64,000 bases of DNA from Alphaproteobacteria bacterium AO1-B. Lineage in GTDB: Bacteria > Pseudomonadota > Alphaproteobacteria > Rhizobiales > Stappiaceae. Below the pieces are notes generated by a model. The model saw nothing but the letters and a program-made list of their open reading frames with translations. It ran no database searches and had not been told where the DNA came from. The stretch is from positions 992,001 through 1,056,000 of the forward strand of contig MLAX01000002.1 in NCBI GenBank assembly GCA_001890945.1, given 5' to 3'. The position numbers were made by a program, and so were the translations under genes. Shown one piece after another: positions 44,988-54,090 of this stretch; within the stretch, counting starts at the first letter, position 1; every line of letters begins with the position of its first letter.

Positions 44988-46688
44988 TCAGGCCGCTTCG
45001 TCTTCCATGGACGCTTCGGCTGCGGCCTGTTCCGCAGCGGCCGCTTCCGCGGCGATCCGTGCGCGTTCACGGGCTTCATCTTCAACACGCTCTGCAAACT
45101 CGATAAACTCTTTGGCCGGCATGGGTGCTGCGAAGTAATAGCCTTGTGCAGCTGTCACGCCGAGTTCCATCAGGCGGTCAATCTGCTCTTCTTCCTCAAC
45201 GCCTTCGGCGATGATGCCCATCCCGAGATTGTCTGCAAGCTCGACCATGGAATCTACAATGGTCGTGGAGTTGTCGTCGGAACTGATGCTGTCGATGAAC
45301 ATCTTGTCGATCTTGATGATGTCCACACCGAGCTTCTGCAGATAGGCCATGCCGCCATGGCCCGTGCCCACGTCATCAAGCGCAATGCGGACGCCGAGAG
45401 CCTGCAATTCGGCCATGATCTTGCGCGCTAGCTCCATATCCTCAAGCGGATAACGTTCGGTGACCTCAACAACAATTTGTTGATAGGAGATCTCGGAGTT
45501 CTCGAACGTATTCTTGATGTCGGACACGATCTCACGGTCGAGGAAATGCCCGGCAAAGAGGTTGATCGACAGCTTGAAGTCCGGATGCTCGCCGTAGAGC
45601 GCACCGACCTCGTCGCTTGCCACCCGCATCATGTGGCGGGTCATGTCAAAGATATGCCCATTGGCTTCGGCATAGGCCATAAATTGGCCAGGTGAGACAA
45701 TCATGCCGTTCGGGCGGCGCCAGCGCATGAGAACCTCGCAGCCACGAACACGCTTGGTCTCGATATCCATGACCGGCTGGTAATACGGAATGAATTCGCC
45801 GTTTCGGATCGCGGCCACGAACTCGTCGTTCGCCTCGCTCTCAGGCCGCCAAGAGTACCAGATACCGATAGCGACAAACAGAACAGCAATGGCTGCGCAG
45901 GCCGCCGCGGCAATGACCTTCAACTGCTGAACGACCTGCAAAGCCGCCGAAGCAGGCGCATTGACAATGGCAATCAGCGGATAAAGCTCAGATGCAACTT
46001 CAACCGACAGCATTTCACTCGGATCGTTGCCTTCCGAATTGTAGCCACCGACCTGATACCAGAGAAGATTGTCGCCGAGGCGCAATTCTGTCCGCCTGTA
46101 GGATCTCAGATACTCAGGGCCAGGATCCATTGCGATCACCGCCGGGGTGATCTCGGCAAACAACCGTGTCTCGTTTTTCAGATCCCAACTGACCACGGCG
46201 GCTCTGGCGCCAAGGTAACTGCGCTCCAGCATACCAATACCCACCAGCGGGCCGTCTGGACGCAGGGGTGGAAGGACCACTTCTGCAGACAGCTCTCGAT
46301 CAGGGATGATGCACATGCGCTGTCCGGCAGCATCAACCAGCCCAATTGCGTCGATCATGCCGTGGTCTATGATCTGCTGCTCATAGATGATCCGGTCGGC
46401 TGCATCGCAGGTTTCAACGTCGTCGCGATCCAGTCTTTGCAAGAAAGAAACAGTGGTGGTGATGGCCTCTTCCGCACGGCGGATGGACACCTGCCCCATC
46501 GCTTCCATCTCGCTAACGGCGCGGCTCTCGGCATATTGATTGAGGATAATATTGATCGCAAACAGCGGCGTTGTCGCAAGCACCAGTGCGATCAGAACCG
46601 TCTTAGCAAAACCGAAATAACGAAAGGACAATGCGCAAGCCCGTTGAGTACCATCTCCTGCAAACCATGCCGCGAAATGGGTAAACAA
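44988..46688 (-). CDS. Membrane EAL-domain c-di-GMP phosphodiesterase (CSS-motif type)
   Basis: Degrades c-di-GMP, promoting motility over biofilm. The frame opens at TTG 46688; an internal TTG is possible, but the first membrane helix (TVLIALVLATTPLFAINIIL) must be included. Residues about 60-250 are a periplasmic sensor with two Cys (VETCDAAD, QRMCIIP), as in CSS-motif redox-sensing EAL proteins, although the CSS triplet itself is not clear. A second helix near 260-280 leads to the EAL domain: EVLMRW in place of EALxRW, EVTERYPLE, LDDVGTGHGG, IKIDKMFID and AEGVEEEEQ. Catalytic acids are kept, so activity is likely. The C-terminus is an Ala/Glu-rich helix. Confidence 0.9.
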   Translation of the reverse strand: MFTHFAAWFAGDGTQRACALSFRYFGFAKTVLIALVLATTPLFAINIILNQYAESRAVSEMEAMGQVSIRRAEEAITTTVSFLQRLDRDDVETCDAADRIIYEQQIIDHGMIDAIGLVDAAGQRMCIIPDRELSAEVVLPPLRPDGPLVGIGMLERSYLGARAAVVSWDLKNETRLFAEITPAVIAMDPGPEYLRSYRRTELRLGDNLLWYQVGGYNSEGNDPSEMLSVEVASELYPLIAIVNAPASAALQVVQQLKVIAAAACAAIAVLFVAIGIWYSWRPESEANDEFVAAIRNGEFIPYYQPVMDIETKRVRGCEVLMRWRRPNGMIVSPGQFMAYAEANGHIFDMTRHMMRVASDEVGALYGEHPDFKLSINLFAGHFLDREIVSDIKNTFENSEISYQQIVVEVTERYPLEDMELARKIMAELQALGVRIALDDVGTGHGGMAYLQKLGVDIIKIDKMFIDSISSDDNSTTIVDSMVELADNLGMGIIAEGVEEEEQIDRLMELGVTAAQGYYFAAPMPAKEFIEFAERVEDEARERARIAAEAAAAEQAAAEASMEDEAA

Positions 46689-47057
46689 GCCCTGAATGCA
46701 GAAGCATTTCTTAACCCTGACAGGACGATTTCACTAAGCCAGCAGGCTATTTGGCAGCTTATGATGAACCCAAACTGCGACTGCATAAGCTGAGGCTGTG
46801 CCTACCGCAGTTTTTATTTTCCACAACCTTTCGGCGCACATTTACCGACACAAGTGCGAAAATCCGCCAAGAGCGTGATCGCCGTCACATTGTCGCTGCA
46901 CCAATCGGGTGACAAAACCTTCGAGGCAGGTCAAGAAACCGGTCTCTTTTTCAATTCGCACCAGCTGCAATAAATGGGTCCCTATCTGTCGCCGTTGGTA
47001 TTAAGCTACGACGCAGGCTCGCGTCAGCCCTGACACTTCACGTTTGGAGTACACATC
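46689..47057. other. Intergenic region between EAL gene and secreted protein gene
   Basis: 369 bases with divergent genes on both sides. I see no gene, RNA or strong palindrome in it. It must contain both promoters. GGAG 8 bases before 47058 is the ribosome-binding site of the rightward gene. Confidence 0.4.
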
Positions 47058-48227
47058 ATGATTTCCAAGAAGTCCCGGATCGGCCTCGGCCTTTCAACCG
47101 CAGTTGGTCTGTTTTTGGCTCAGGCTGCACCGGCCATAGCATTCGACCCGAGCGGCGTACCGGTTGCCGATGCGTTCTTGAAACTCCTCGATTCAGACAG
47201 CGGCGACGTGGAAAGCTATGGCAGCGTCAACGAAACGGGCGGTGACGTAACAATCGCCGACCTCGTTCTCAAAAGCGAAGATGACGATGGCACTGTCACC
47301 ATCGGCACCACGACCCTCTCCGGCGGTTCTGTTCTGGACAATGGCCGTTTGAAACTGAGTGGCCTTCAGCTTCAAAACCTGGAACTTGCTGCCGACGATG
47401 GCGGCCTCACCATGGCAAACATGACCGCAACGGATCTTGTCTTGCCAGCGGCTGAAGAAGTTCAAAACGGCGCCCCGACCGTTGATCCGAGCTACAAGAC
47501 CTTTGAAGCTTCGACCATTCAGATTAATGACGAAGACGGCAAGATCGCCACAATCGACACGATCACCTCGACCATCGACGAAATGGACGGCGATCAGCCA
47601 ACAAGCGGCAGCTTTGCAATCTCAAACATCGTCGTAGATGTGAAAGAGATCCAGGCCGAAGAAGCCAAATCCCTGCAGGACCTTGGCTACGAATCCCTCA
47701 ACATGAACATTTCCGGCTCAGGCAGGTGGGATCCGGATGCGGCTACCATCAATATCCCGGACCTTAAGATCGATGGCCAGGACGCTGCCGCGCTGACACT
47801 GTCGCTCTCACTTGGCGGTGTAACGCGCGAAGTTGTGGAGGAGCTGAACAAGGCTTCCGACAATCCGGAAGAGTCCATGGCCCTTCTTCAGAACATCTCC
47901 GTGTCCAATGTGCGCGTCCGTTTGGATGATGCATCTCTGACCGGCCGAGTGTTGGATCAGGAAGCCCAAAAAGCCGGCGTCGACACCCAGCAATATGTTG
48001 CTGGCCTGACCGGCAGCTTGCCGCTGATGCTGGGCATGCTCCAGAACAAGGACCTCGAAGGCCAGGTTGCCGAAGCTGTGACACAATACCTGACCAACCC
48101 GGGTTCCCTGGAAATCACCGCGTCTCCGGAAAACCCGGTCCCGTTTGCCCAGATCATGGGGGCGGCGATGATGGCCCCGCAAATGGTTCCGCAGTTGCTG
48201 GGTGTGTCGATTACGGCCAATCAGTAA
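47058..48227 (+). CDS. Secreted repetitive-fold protein of unknown function
   Basis: Unrecognised exported protein of 389 residues. The signal peptide ends near AAPAIA|F. The mature chain is acidic and built of alternating short strands such as VTIADLVLKSEDDDGTVTIG, LKLSGLQLQNLELAADDGG and AATINIPDLKIDGQDAAALT. These repeated amphipathic beta units resemble AsmA/DUF945-type lipid-binding proteins, but I cannot place it in a family. The C-terminal third is helical. It is convergent with another exported protein of unknown function and they share a terminator. Confidence 0.75.
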   Translation: MISKKSRIGLGLSTAVGLFLAQAAPAIAFDPSGVPVADAFLKLLDSDSGDVESYGSVNETGGDVTIADLVLKSEDDDGTVTIGTTTLSGGSVLDNGRLKLSGLQLQNLELAADDGGLTMANMTATDLVLPAAEEVQNGAPTVDPSYKTFEASTIQINDEDGKIATIDTITSTIDEMDGDQPTSGSFAISNIVVDVKEIQAEEAKSLQDLGYESLNMNISGSGRWDPDAATINIPDLKIDGQDAAALTLSLSLGGVTREVVEELNKASDNPEESMALLQNISVSNVRVRLDDASLTGRVLDQEAQKAGVDTQQYVAGLTGSLPLMLGMLQNKDLEGQVAEAVTQYLTNPGSLEITASPENPVPFAQIMGAAMMAPQMVPQLLGVSITANQ

Positions 48228-48243
48228 TCCATACTCCGAAACC

Positions 48244-48280
48244 AAAAAACGCGGCGGAACCTACCGCCGCGTTTTCTGTT
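48244..48280. terminator. Bidirectional terminator
   Basis: Perfect 12-bp stem AAAACGCGGCGG / CCGCCGCGTTTT around AACCTA. T-runs flank it on both strands, so it can end both convergent genes. Confidence 0.88.
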
Positions 48281-48294
48281 TTCATCAGACTTGA

Positions 48295-48879
48295 TCAGGT
48301 ATTGGTAATTTCGAAGCCGATGGCGTCGAAGAAGGTGACATCAAACAGCTCACCACCCTTGATCTTAAGATCACTCAAGATTTCCGGGTTTTGAACTGTG
48401 TAGGTCCGTTCCTCCCCATCAGGGCCGGTGAACCGGACCTTTCCGGTTTCCGTATCCGCGGTGAGGATCTTGACCGTGACGGTCATCTGACGGGCTGTCA
48501 GGCCCGCGGGCAAGCGGTCCTCATCGGCAAGAACGACGGTCTTTGACGCATCGATCTTTGGCTTGGTGTTTTTGCTTTTTTCGATGTCGATGACGACACC
48601 GGCAAGATACGTCACGTTCAGGAACTGGTTTTCCCGCACCGATGCGATGTCAAATCCGGCCTGAACCGGCACAGCGAACTCATTGCGGTCCTTCGCCTTG
48701 ACGATGATCTCGTTGCGGGCCGGGTTGGTCGTGACGACCTGCGCTTTGTAGGACACTGTTTCGGCGGCCGCGAAGGCTTCCTCAAAGGTTGGCTCGGACA
48801 TCGCCGAGGCGGCACCAGAAAAAGCAAACACCGACAGCGCCGCGGCCGCGATGGTCGAAATGAGGGGACGTGCTGACAT
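48295..48879 (-). CDS. Exported protein of unknown function
   Basis: Unrecognised protein of 194 residues. ATG 48879 follows AAAGGAC; a second ATG 18 bases upstream is less well placed. The signal peptide ends at SGAASA|M. The mature part is beta-rich (AQVVTTNPARNEIIVKAKDR, VTVKILTADTETGKVRFTG) and resembles a small OB-like or DUF-type periplasmic domain. Its conserved-looking core covers three repeated beta-hairpins. No partner genes are evident. Confidence 0.72.
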   Translation of the reverse strand: MSARPLISTIAAAALSVFAFSGAASAMSEPTFEEAFAAAETVSYKAQVVTTNPARNEIIVKAKDRNEFAVPVQAGFDIASVRENQFLNVTYLAGVVIDIEKSKNTKPKIDASKTVVLADEDRLPAGLTARQMTVTVKILTADTETGKVRFTGPDGEERTYTVQNPEILSDLKIKGGELFDVTFFDAIGFEITNT

Positions 48880-49103
48880 TTGAAAAGTCCTTTGCAAAAT
48901 CGGTCAAGGTTTTCGATGACGCCAAGGCCGCTCGCTGATCACTCAGCGATGTCCCTGGTTTCGCTCAGCAAACATCTGAACCAATTGCGGCTCTTTCATG
49001 AACGCAAAGATTGCAATTTTTTTAGAATTCGCCCAACCCAGGAAACTGATCAGTGGGTCGCAAATGGGCTTTGTCGACCCGCAATCCCGGCGTCGCAGGA
49101 GAA

Positions 49104-50891
49104 TTACTCCGCAGCTTCCGTTTTGTCCTGAAACTGCAGATCACAGAGCCGCCGGTAAATGCCGTCGTGATCGTAGAGCTTGTCGTGCGTTCCGCTTTCA
49201 ACAACCCTGCCCTGATCCATGACATGAATCTGGTGGGCATGACGCACGGTTGAAAGCCGGTGTGCAATGACGAGTGTCGTCCGGCCGGTCATCAAGGTTT
49301 CCAGCGCGGACTGGATCTTGGCTTCAGATTCTGCATCCAATGCCGATGTTGCTTCGTCCAGCAAAAGGATCGGTGCGTCCCGAAGCATAGCACGGGCAAT
49401 GGCGATCCGTTGGCGCTGACCACCGGAGAGATTGTTGCCGCCCTCCCCGGCACTGGTGTTGTATCCGTCCGGTAGAGCGGTGATGAAGTCATGCGCATTC
49501 GCCGCCTTCGCCGCTTCGATGATGTCCGCTTCGGTTGCACCAGGCACACCAACGCCAATGTTGTCGCGAAGGCTCATGTTGAAAAGATATGCATCCTGCC
49601 CGACATAGGCGATGGACCGGCGCAAGGTCGCAACCTGAACCTCCTGAACCGGCTGACCGTCAATCCGGATTTCGCCGGATTGGGGATCATAGAACCGCTC
49701 GATCAGCGAGAACACGGTCGACTTGCCGGCCCCCGAGGCACCGACCAACGCGGTCATTTTCCCCGGTTCGGCCTTGAAGGAAGCACCGCTGAGTGCCGCT
49801 CCCTCGCCATAGGAAAACCGGACATCGTCGAACACGATTTCACCGCTTGAAACAGCAAGGGATTTGGCTCCGTCACGGTCCTTAAGATCGGCTTTCTCAT
49901 CGATCAACTCGTACATCAAGCGCAGGCCGACCATTTCACGGCCAAGATTGACATTGAGCCGCGCCAGGCGGCGTGCCGGATCGTAAGCGAGCAAAAGCGC
50001 CGTGATGAAGGAGAACAAAGCGCCCGGGTCCTGACCCAGCTCCACCACGGAATACCCGCCGTAGAAGATGACCATCGCAATGGCGAACCCGCCGAGCGTG
50101 TCCATCATGGGCGATGTCCGGGCGCTCAAGGTTGCAATTTTGTTGGCCTGACGCTGGACGTCCTCGACCGAGTCCCCCATGCGGTCCCGCATGGCGGCTT
50201 CCATACCAAACGCCTTGACCACACGCACGCCAAGCACGGTTTCTTGCAGGGCTGCCGTAATCTTGGCGGTTGAAACCACCTGGCGGTTCATATGTTTCTT
50301 GACCCGCCGGATCAGTATCGCAACGCCAATGACCGCCGGCGGCATGATGACGAAGGCAAAGAAACTCAGCAGCGGGTTCTGAACGACCATCACGATGACA
50401 AGACCGATCAAGGTCAGGAGATCACGGCCGAGCGAGACGACCACCATGTCCATCGTCAGGCGGGCGGAGTTCACCCCTTGTGTGACGATCACATTGATCT
50501 CGGCGAGCGATTTACGGTCGTAATAAGCCTGGTCGAGCTGCAAAATATGGTCAAACAGGCGCTTCTGAAGGCTGGCAATAATCGCGTTGCCGACCCGAGC
50601 GAGCACGACCAGCTGGCCATAGGTGGACACGCCCTTGACCGCGAATATCAGCATCACCACGCCGGCAATGACATAGACCATCTGTTGGTCGCGGTTGACG
50701 AACACCTCGTTGACCACGTCGCGCATGATCCAGGCACTGGCCGCTGTGGTCGCCGCCACAAACCCCATGAACACGAATGCGAGCGCGTACTGAGGCAGAT
50801 AGGTCCTCAGGTTTTCCCCGAAGAGACGCCGGATCAAAGGAATGGTTTCATTCGGATCCGTCTCAGCGTTCACTTTCCGAAAATTGAGCAC
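49104..50891 (-). CDS. ABC exporter, fused permease and ATPase (MsbA-like)
   Basis: Half-transporter of 595 residues that should dimerise in the inner membrane to flip or export lipid-like substrates. The start is GTG 50891 with AAAGG upstream. Six transmembrane helices fill residues about 35-320. The ATPase domain has Walker A GASGAGKST, the Q-loop VGQDAYLF, signature LSGGQRQRIAIARA, Walker B ILLLDEATSALD and H-loop IAHRLST. The overall form matches the MsbA/lipid A export subfamily, though multidrug exporters look alike. It lies downstream of aspS on the same strand. Confidence 0.92.
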   Translation of the reverse strand: MLNFRKVNAETDPNETIPLIRRLFGENLRTYLPQYALAFVFMGFVAATTAASAWIMRDVVNEVFVNRDQQMVYVIAGVVMLIFAVKGVSTYGQLVVLARVGNAIIASLQKRLFDHILQLDQAYYDRKSLAEINVIVTQGVNSARLTMDMVVVSLGRDLLTLIGLVIVMVVQNPLLSFFAFVIMPPAVIGVAILIRRVKKHMNRQVVSTAKITAALQETVLGVRVVKAFGMEAAMRDRMGDSVEDVQRQANKIATLSARTSPMMDTLGGFAIAMVIFYGGYSVVELGQDPGALFSFITALLLAYDPARRLARLNVNLGREMVGLRLMYELIDEKADLKDRDGAKSLAVSSGEIVFDDVRFSYGEGAALSGASFKAEPGKMTALVGASGAGKSTVFSLIERFYDPQSGEIRIDGQPVQEVQVATLRRSIAYVGQDAYLFNMSLRDNIGVGVPGATEADIIEAAKAANAHDFITALPDGYNTSAGEGGNNLSGGQRQRIAIARAMLRDAPILLLDEATSALDAESEAKIQSALETLMTGRTTLVIAHRLSTVRHAHQIHVMDQGRVVESGTHDKLYDHDGIYRRLCDLQFQDKTEAAE

Positions 50892-51119
50892 CCACTCATG
50901 CCTTTCTTCGGCGCAACCGGACCCTGTGTCCTTCCCTGCGCCACCCTGCCCGCACTATCTATCGCGTTTCGCGGCATTCTTAAAACCAGAAGCATCGCCT
51001 GTTGCATTGAAATCTGTGACTTCATGCAGCGATGGGCGACACAGCCGTTTCGCGAACTGCGTTGTTGCGAGTCGATCAGCGGCAAATCACCGGCCGGAGC
51101 TTTCTAACCGGCTGATACG

Positions 51120-51146
51120 ACAAAGGCCAGCAGAGCCGGCCTTTGT
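51120..51146. other. Hairpin in the aspS/ABC-exporter gap
   Basis: Perfect 9-bp stem ACAAAGGCC / GGCCTTTGT with a 9-base loop, 54 bases after the aspS stop. It has no T-run on either side, so it may be a weak or Rho-assisted terminator or an mRNA 3' end protector. The rest of 50892-51199 holds no gene. Confidence 0.45.
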
Positions 51147-51199
51147 GCTGAAATGAACTGGAGCCTTCTATCAGGCTTTTGCGCCCTTTCCCGGAAAGA

Positions 51200-52981
51200 T
51201 CACTCTTCCGGGAGGTTAAGCCGCAGATGAAGTTCGCGCAGCTGAGCGGTATCCGGCTCATTCGGCGCGCCCATCATCAGATCTTCAGCCTTTTGGTTCA
51301 TCGGGAACAGCATGACTTCACGGATGTTGGCCTCGTCCGCCAGCAGCATCACGATCCGGTCGATACCGGCTGCACAACCACCGTGCGGAGGTGCTCCGTA
51401 CTGGAACGCGTTGACCATGCCGCCGAAGCGCTTGTTGACTTCCTCTTTCGGATATCCGGCGATCTCGAAAGCCTTGTACATGATTTCCGGCTTGTGGTTC
51501 CGGATCGCACCGGACACCAGCTCGTGACCGTTACAGGACAGATCGTACTGGTAACCGAGGACCTCGAGCGGATCACCTTCCAGCGCTTCCATCCCACCCT
51601 GCGGCATGGAGAACGGGTTGTGTTCAAAATCGATCTCGCCGGTTTCCTCGTCCTTCTCGTAGATCGGGAAGTCGACGATCCAGGCAAATTCAAACCGGTC
51701 CTTGTCGGTGTGGCCAAGCTCTTCGCCGATGGTGACACGAGCTTTTGCGGCAACGGCCTGGAACTGCTTCGGCTTGCCACCAAGGAAGAAAGCCGCATCG
51801 CCGACCTCAAGACCGAGCTGCTGGCGGATCGCTTCGGTGCGCTCCGGACCGATGTTCTTCGCAAGCGGACCGGCCGCTTCCATGGACCCGTCTTCGGCCT
51901 TGCGCCAGAAGATGTACCCCATGCCCGGCAGGCCTTCGCCTTGTGCGAACTTGTTCATGCGGTCGCAGAACTTGCGGCTGCCGCCTTTTGGGGCCGGAAT
52001 GGCGCGGATTTCCGTGCCCGGCTGTTCCAGAAGGTTTGCAAAGATCGCAAAGCCGGATCCGGCGAAATGTTCGGAGACGATCTGCATCTTGATCGGGTTG
52101 CGCAAGTCCGGCTTGTCAGTGCCATACCACAGCGCGCTGTCTTTATAGGAGATCTGCGGCCAGTTGCGGTTGACCGGACGATCGTTTCCGAACTTCTCAA
52201 AGACGCCTGCGATGACCGGCTCGATCGTGTCGAAAACTTCCTGCTGGGTCACGAAGGACATTTCCATGTCCAGCTGGTAGAAGTCGGTCGGCGAGCGGTC
52301 GGCGCGCGGATCTTCGTCGCGGAAACACGGCGCGATCTGGAAGTACTTGTCGAACCCTGAGACCATCAGCAGCTGCTTGAACTGCTGCGGAGCCTGCGGC
52401 AGCGCGTAAAACTTACCCGGATGCAGACGGGACGGCACCAGGAAGTCGCGCGCACCTTCCGGAGAAGACGCCGTGATGATCGGTGTCTGAAACTCGTTGA
52501 AGCCAATTGCCCACATGCGGTCGCGGATATCGCGCACAACGTTGGAGCGCAGGATCATGTTGTTGTGCAGCTTCTCGCGGCGCAGATCCAGGAAACGGTA
52601 TTTCAGGCGTACCTCTTCCGGGTATTCCTGCTCACCGAAGACCGGCAGCGGCAATTCCTTGGCAGAGCCAAGAACTTCCATGTCCCGGATAAAGACTTCG
52701 ATCTCACCGGTTGGAAGGTCAGGATTGATGGTCTCTTCGGTCCGCTTCTTCACGGTCGCGTCGATGCGTATACACCATTCGGAGCGCACGGTTTCAGCCA
52801 GACCGAAGGCCGCAGAATCAGGATCGACCACGCATTGCGTCATTCCGTAGTGATCGCGCAGATCGATAAACAGCACCCCGCCATGATCTCGGACCCGGTG
52901 GACCCAGCCGGAAAGACGGATGGTCTGGCCTTCGTCGGACAGACGCAGATCACCGCAAGTATGGCTACGGTAGGGATGCAT
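51200..52981 (-). CDS. aspS: Aspartyl-tRNA synthetase
   Basis: Class IIb synthetase of 593 residues that charges tRNA-Asp. The N-terminal OB domain ([20 protein letters not shown]) binds the anticodon. The catalytic domain has motif 1 around [19 protein letters not shown], motif 2 [19 protein letters not shown], and motif 3 [14 protein letters not shown]. The bacterial GAD insertion is present in the middle. Whether it is the discriminating or non-discriminating form cannot be told without checking for asnS and gatCAB. ATG 52981 is followed by the normal [12 protein letters not shown] start. Confidence 0.98.
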   Translation of the reverse strand: MHPYRSHTCGDLRLSDEGQTIRLSGWVHRVRDHGGVLFIDLRDHYGMTQCVVDPDSAAFGLAETVRSEWCIRIDATVKKRTEETINPDLPTGEIEVFIRDMEVLGSAKELPLPVFGEQEYPEEVRLKYRFLDLRREKLHNNMILRSNVVRDIRDRMWAIGFNEFQTPIITASSPEGARDFLVPSRLHPGKFYALPQAPQQFKQLLMVSGFDKYFQIAPCFRDEDPRADRSPTDFYQLDMEMSFVTQQEVFDTIEPVIAGVFEKFGNDRPVNRNWPQISYKDSALWYGTDKPDLRNPIKMQIVSEHFAGSGFAIFANLLEQPGTEIRAIPAPKGGSRKFCDRMNKFAQGEGLPGMGYIFWRKAEDGSMEAAGPLAKNIGPERTEAIRQQLGLEVGDAAFFLGGKPKQFQAVAAKARVTIGEELGHTDKDRFEFAWIVDFPIYEKDEETGEIDFEHNPFSMPQGGMEALEGDPLEVLGYQYDLSCNGHELVSGAIRNHKPEIMYKAFEIAGYPKEEVNKRFGGMVNAFQYGAPPHGGCAAGIDRIVMLLADEANIREVMLFPMNQKAEDLMMGAPNEPDTAQLRELHLRLNLPEE

Positions 52982-53155
52982 TCTCGTTCCTCAATTCTTG
53001 TTCAGATGTGCAGAGCGCCTCAAACAGCCAGTCGCAATGTCGAGACACAGAAAACCATTACGGCCCGCAGAACGCAGGCCGTGCGCGCTGCACAAGCCAT
53101 GCCCAGCGCGGAATGTCAAGGGAACGGGAAGCAATCATCAAAACGAAGAGCTGGA

Positions 53156-53179
53156 AAACCGGATGGAACCCCAACCGGT
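53156..53179 (-). terminator. Likely terminator after SBP 4
   Basis: Stem ACCGGTTGG / CCATCCGGT (minus strand, one mismatch-type pair) around GGTT, followed by TTTTCC. It abuts the stop codon of SBP 4, keeping it apart from aspS. Confidence 0.55.
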
Positions 53180-53989
53180 CTACCGGATCATGTCTTCCGG
53201 TTTCTCCTTATGGTCCACCGCCTCGGCCGCCAGCTCGGCGTGAGGCCCGAGGATGCTGCGGATTTGACCACTCTTTTGAAGGTCGGTGATCCGGGTGTTG
53301 ATGGCAGCGACAAACGCCTGCCCCGGCTCATTATCGTGGCAGACAAAGGATATAGGCAGCCGAATGTTGTGGAGCGTTATCGGACTGACACGCAGGGCAT
53401 CCGGCTTGCCCAATTCCTCCAACGCCAGTGCCGTATCCGGATGGTGCCCGAGGAATGCATCCAGACGCCCGAGACTGAGCATTTCAATAAGCTGCTCTTC
53501 CGACGGGATCGGATAGAACTTCTCCGCGTCTGCAAGGCCGTGAATGCTGCCAGAGCCTTCGATGTAGCCCACCCGATACGGGTCGAAATCAGATAGAGAT
53601 GTGAAAGATGCCCCGTCAGTCGTGGTGTAGACACGGAGCGACACAATATCGACAGGCTGAGAGGCGATCAAAGTTGCCGTTTGATCACCGGCATCAAGCC
53701 CCATGATGTTCGTCGGAAAGAGACAGCTTCCGGTATCACCGAGGAACAGGGTCCTTGCACGGTTGAGCGGGGCGGCCCCTCTTGGCACCTGCGCAAGTTG
53801 GCCAGACAGCGCCACGTCCAGAAAAAGGTCATATTGCTTGCCGCTGGTTTCGGTCAGCCTGTGCGGAAGATAGTTCAGATAGAGCTTAACAGTATCTGGC
53901 TGTTGCGCGCCTGCAGAGGCTGGCGACAGAATAACCGACGCAAGGAACAAAAGTCCGACATGGCCAAGTCTAAGTTTCTTGCAGGTCAT
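53180..53989 (-). CDS. Solitary periplasmic solute-binding-like protein, tandem copy A (SBP 4)
   Basis: Exported protein of 269 residues with a signal peptide ending at ASAGA|Q. It has the plan of a type 2 periplasmic binding protein: VKLYLNYLPHRLTETSGKQY at the first strand, GSCLFPTNIMGL, VDIVSLRVYT, DPYRVGYIEGSGSIHGL and GRLDAFLGHHPDTALALEEL. The same blocks occur in the gene just upstream, so the two are paralogues. No ABC permease or ATPase is near. The ligand is unknown; the conserved Arg/Asp (RVGY, FLGHHPD) suggests a charged small molecule. Confidence 0.82.
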   Translation of the reverse strand: MTCKKLRLGHVGLLFLASVILSPASAGAQQPDTVKLYLNYLPHRLTETSGKQYDLFLDVALSGQLAQVPRGAAPLNRARTLFLGDTGSCLFPTNIMGLDAGDQTATLIASQPVDIVSLRVYTTTDGASFTSLSDFDPYRVGYIEGSGSIHGLADAEKFYPIPSEEQLIEMLSLGRLDAFLGHHPDTALALEELGKPDALRVSPITLHNIRLPISFVCHDNEPGQAFVAAINTRITDLQKSGQIRSILGPHAELAAEAVDHKEKPEDMIR

Positions 53990-54090
53990 GATGTATTCTG
54001 TCTTTGCAACGCACCGGTATCAAGCCTAACTCTCATCAAACACCCCGTGATGACCGTTCTCCGTCAGAACGGTCCGATAAAACGTCATCC

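Noticed and set aside
51179..52360. Plus-strand frame of 393 codons, and 52421-53596
   Set aside because: Antisense to aspS and to the SBP 4 gene; no start signal and no recognisable domain.
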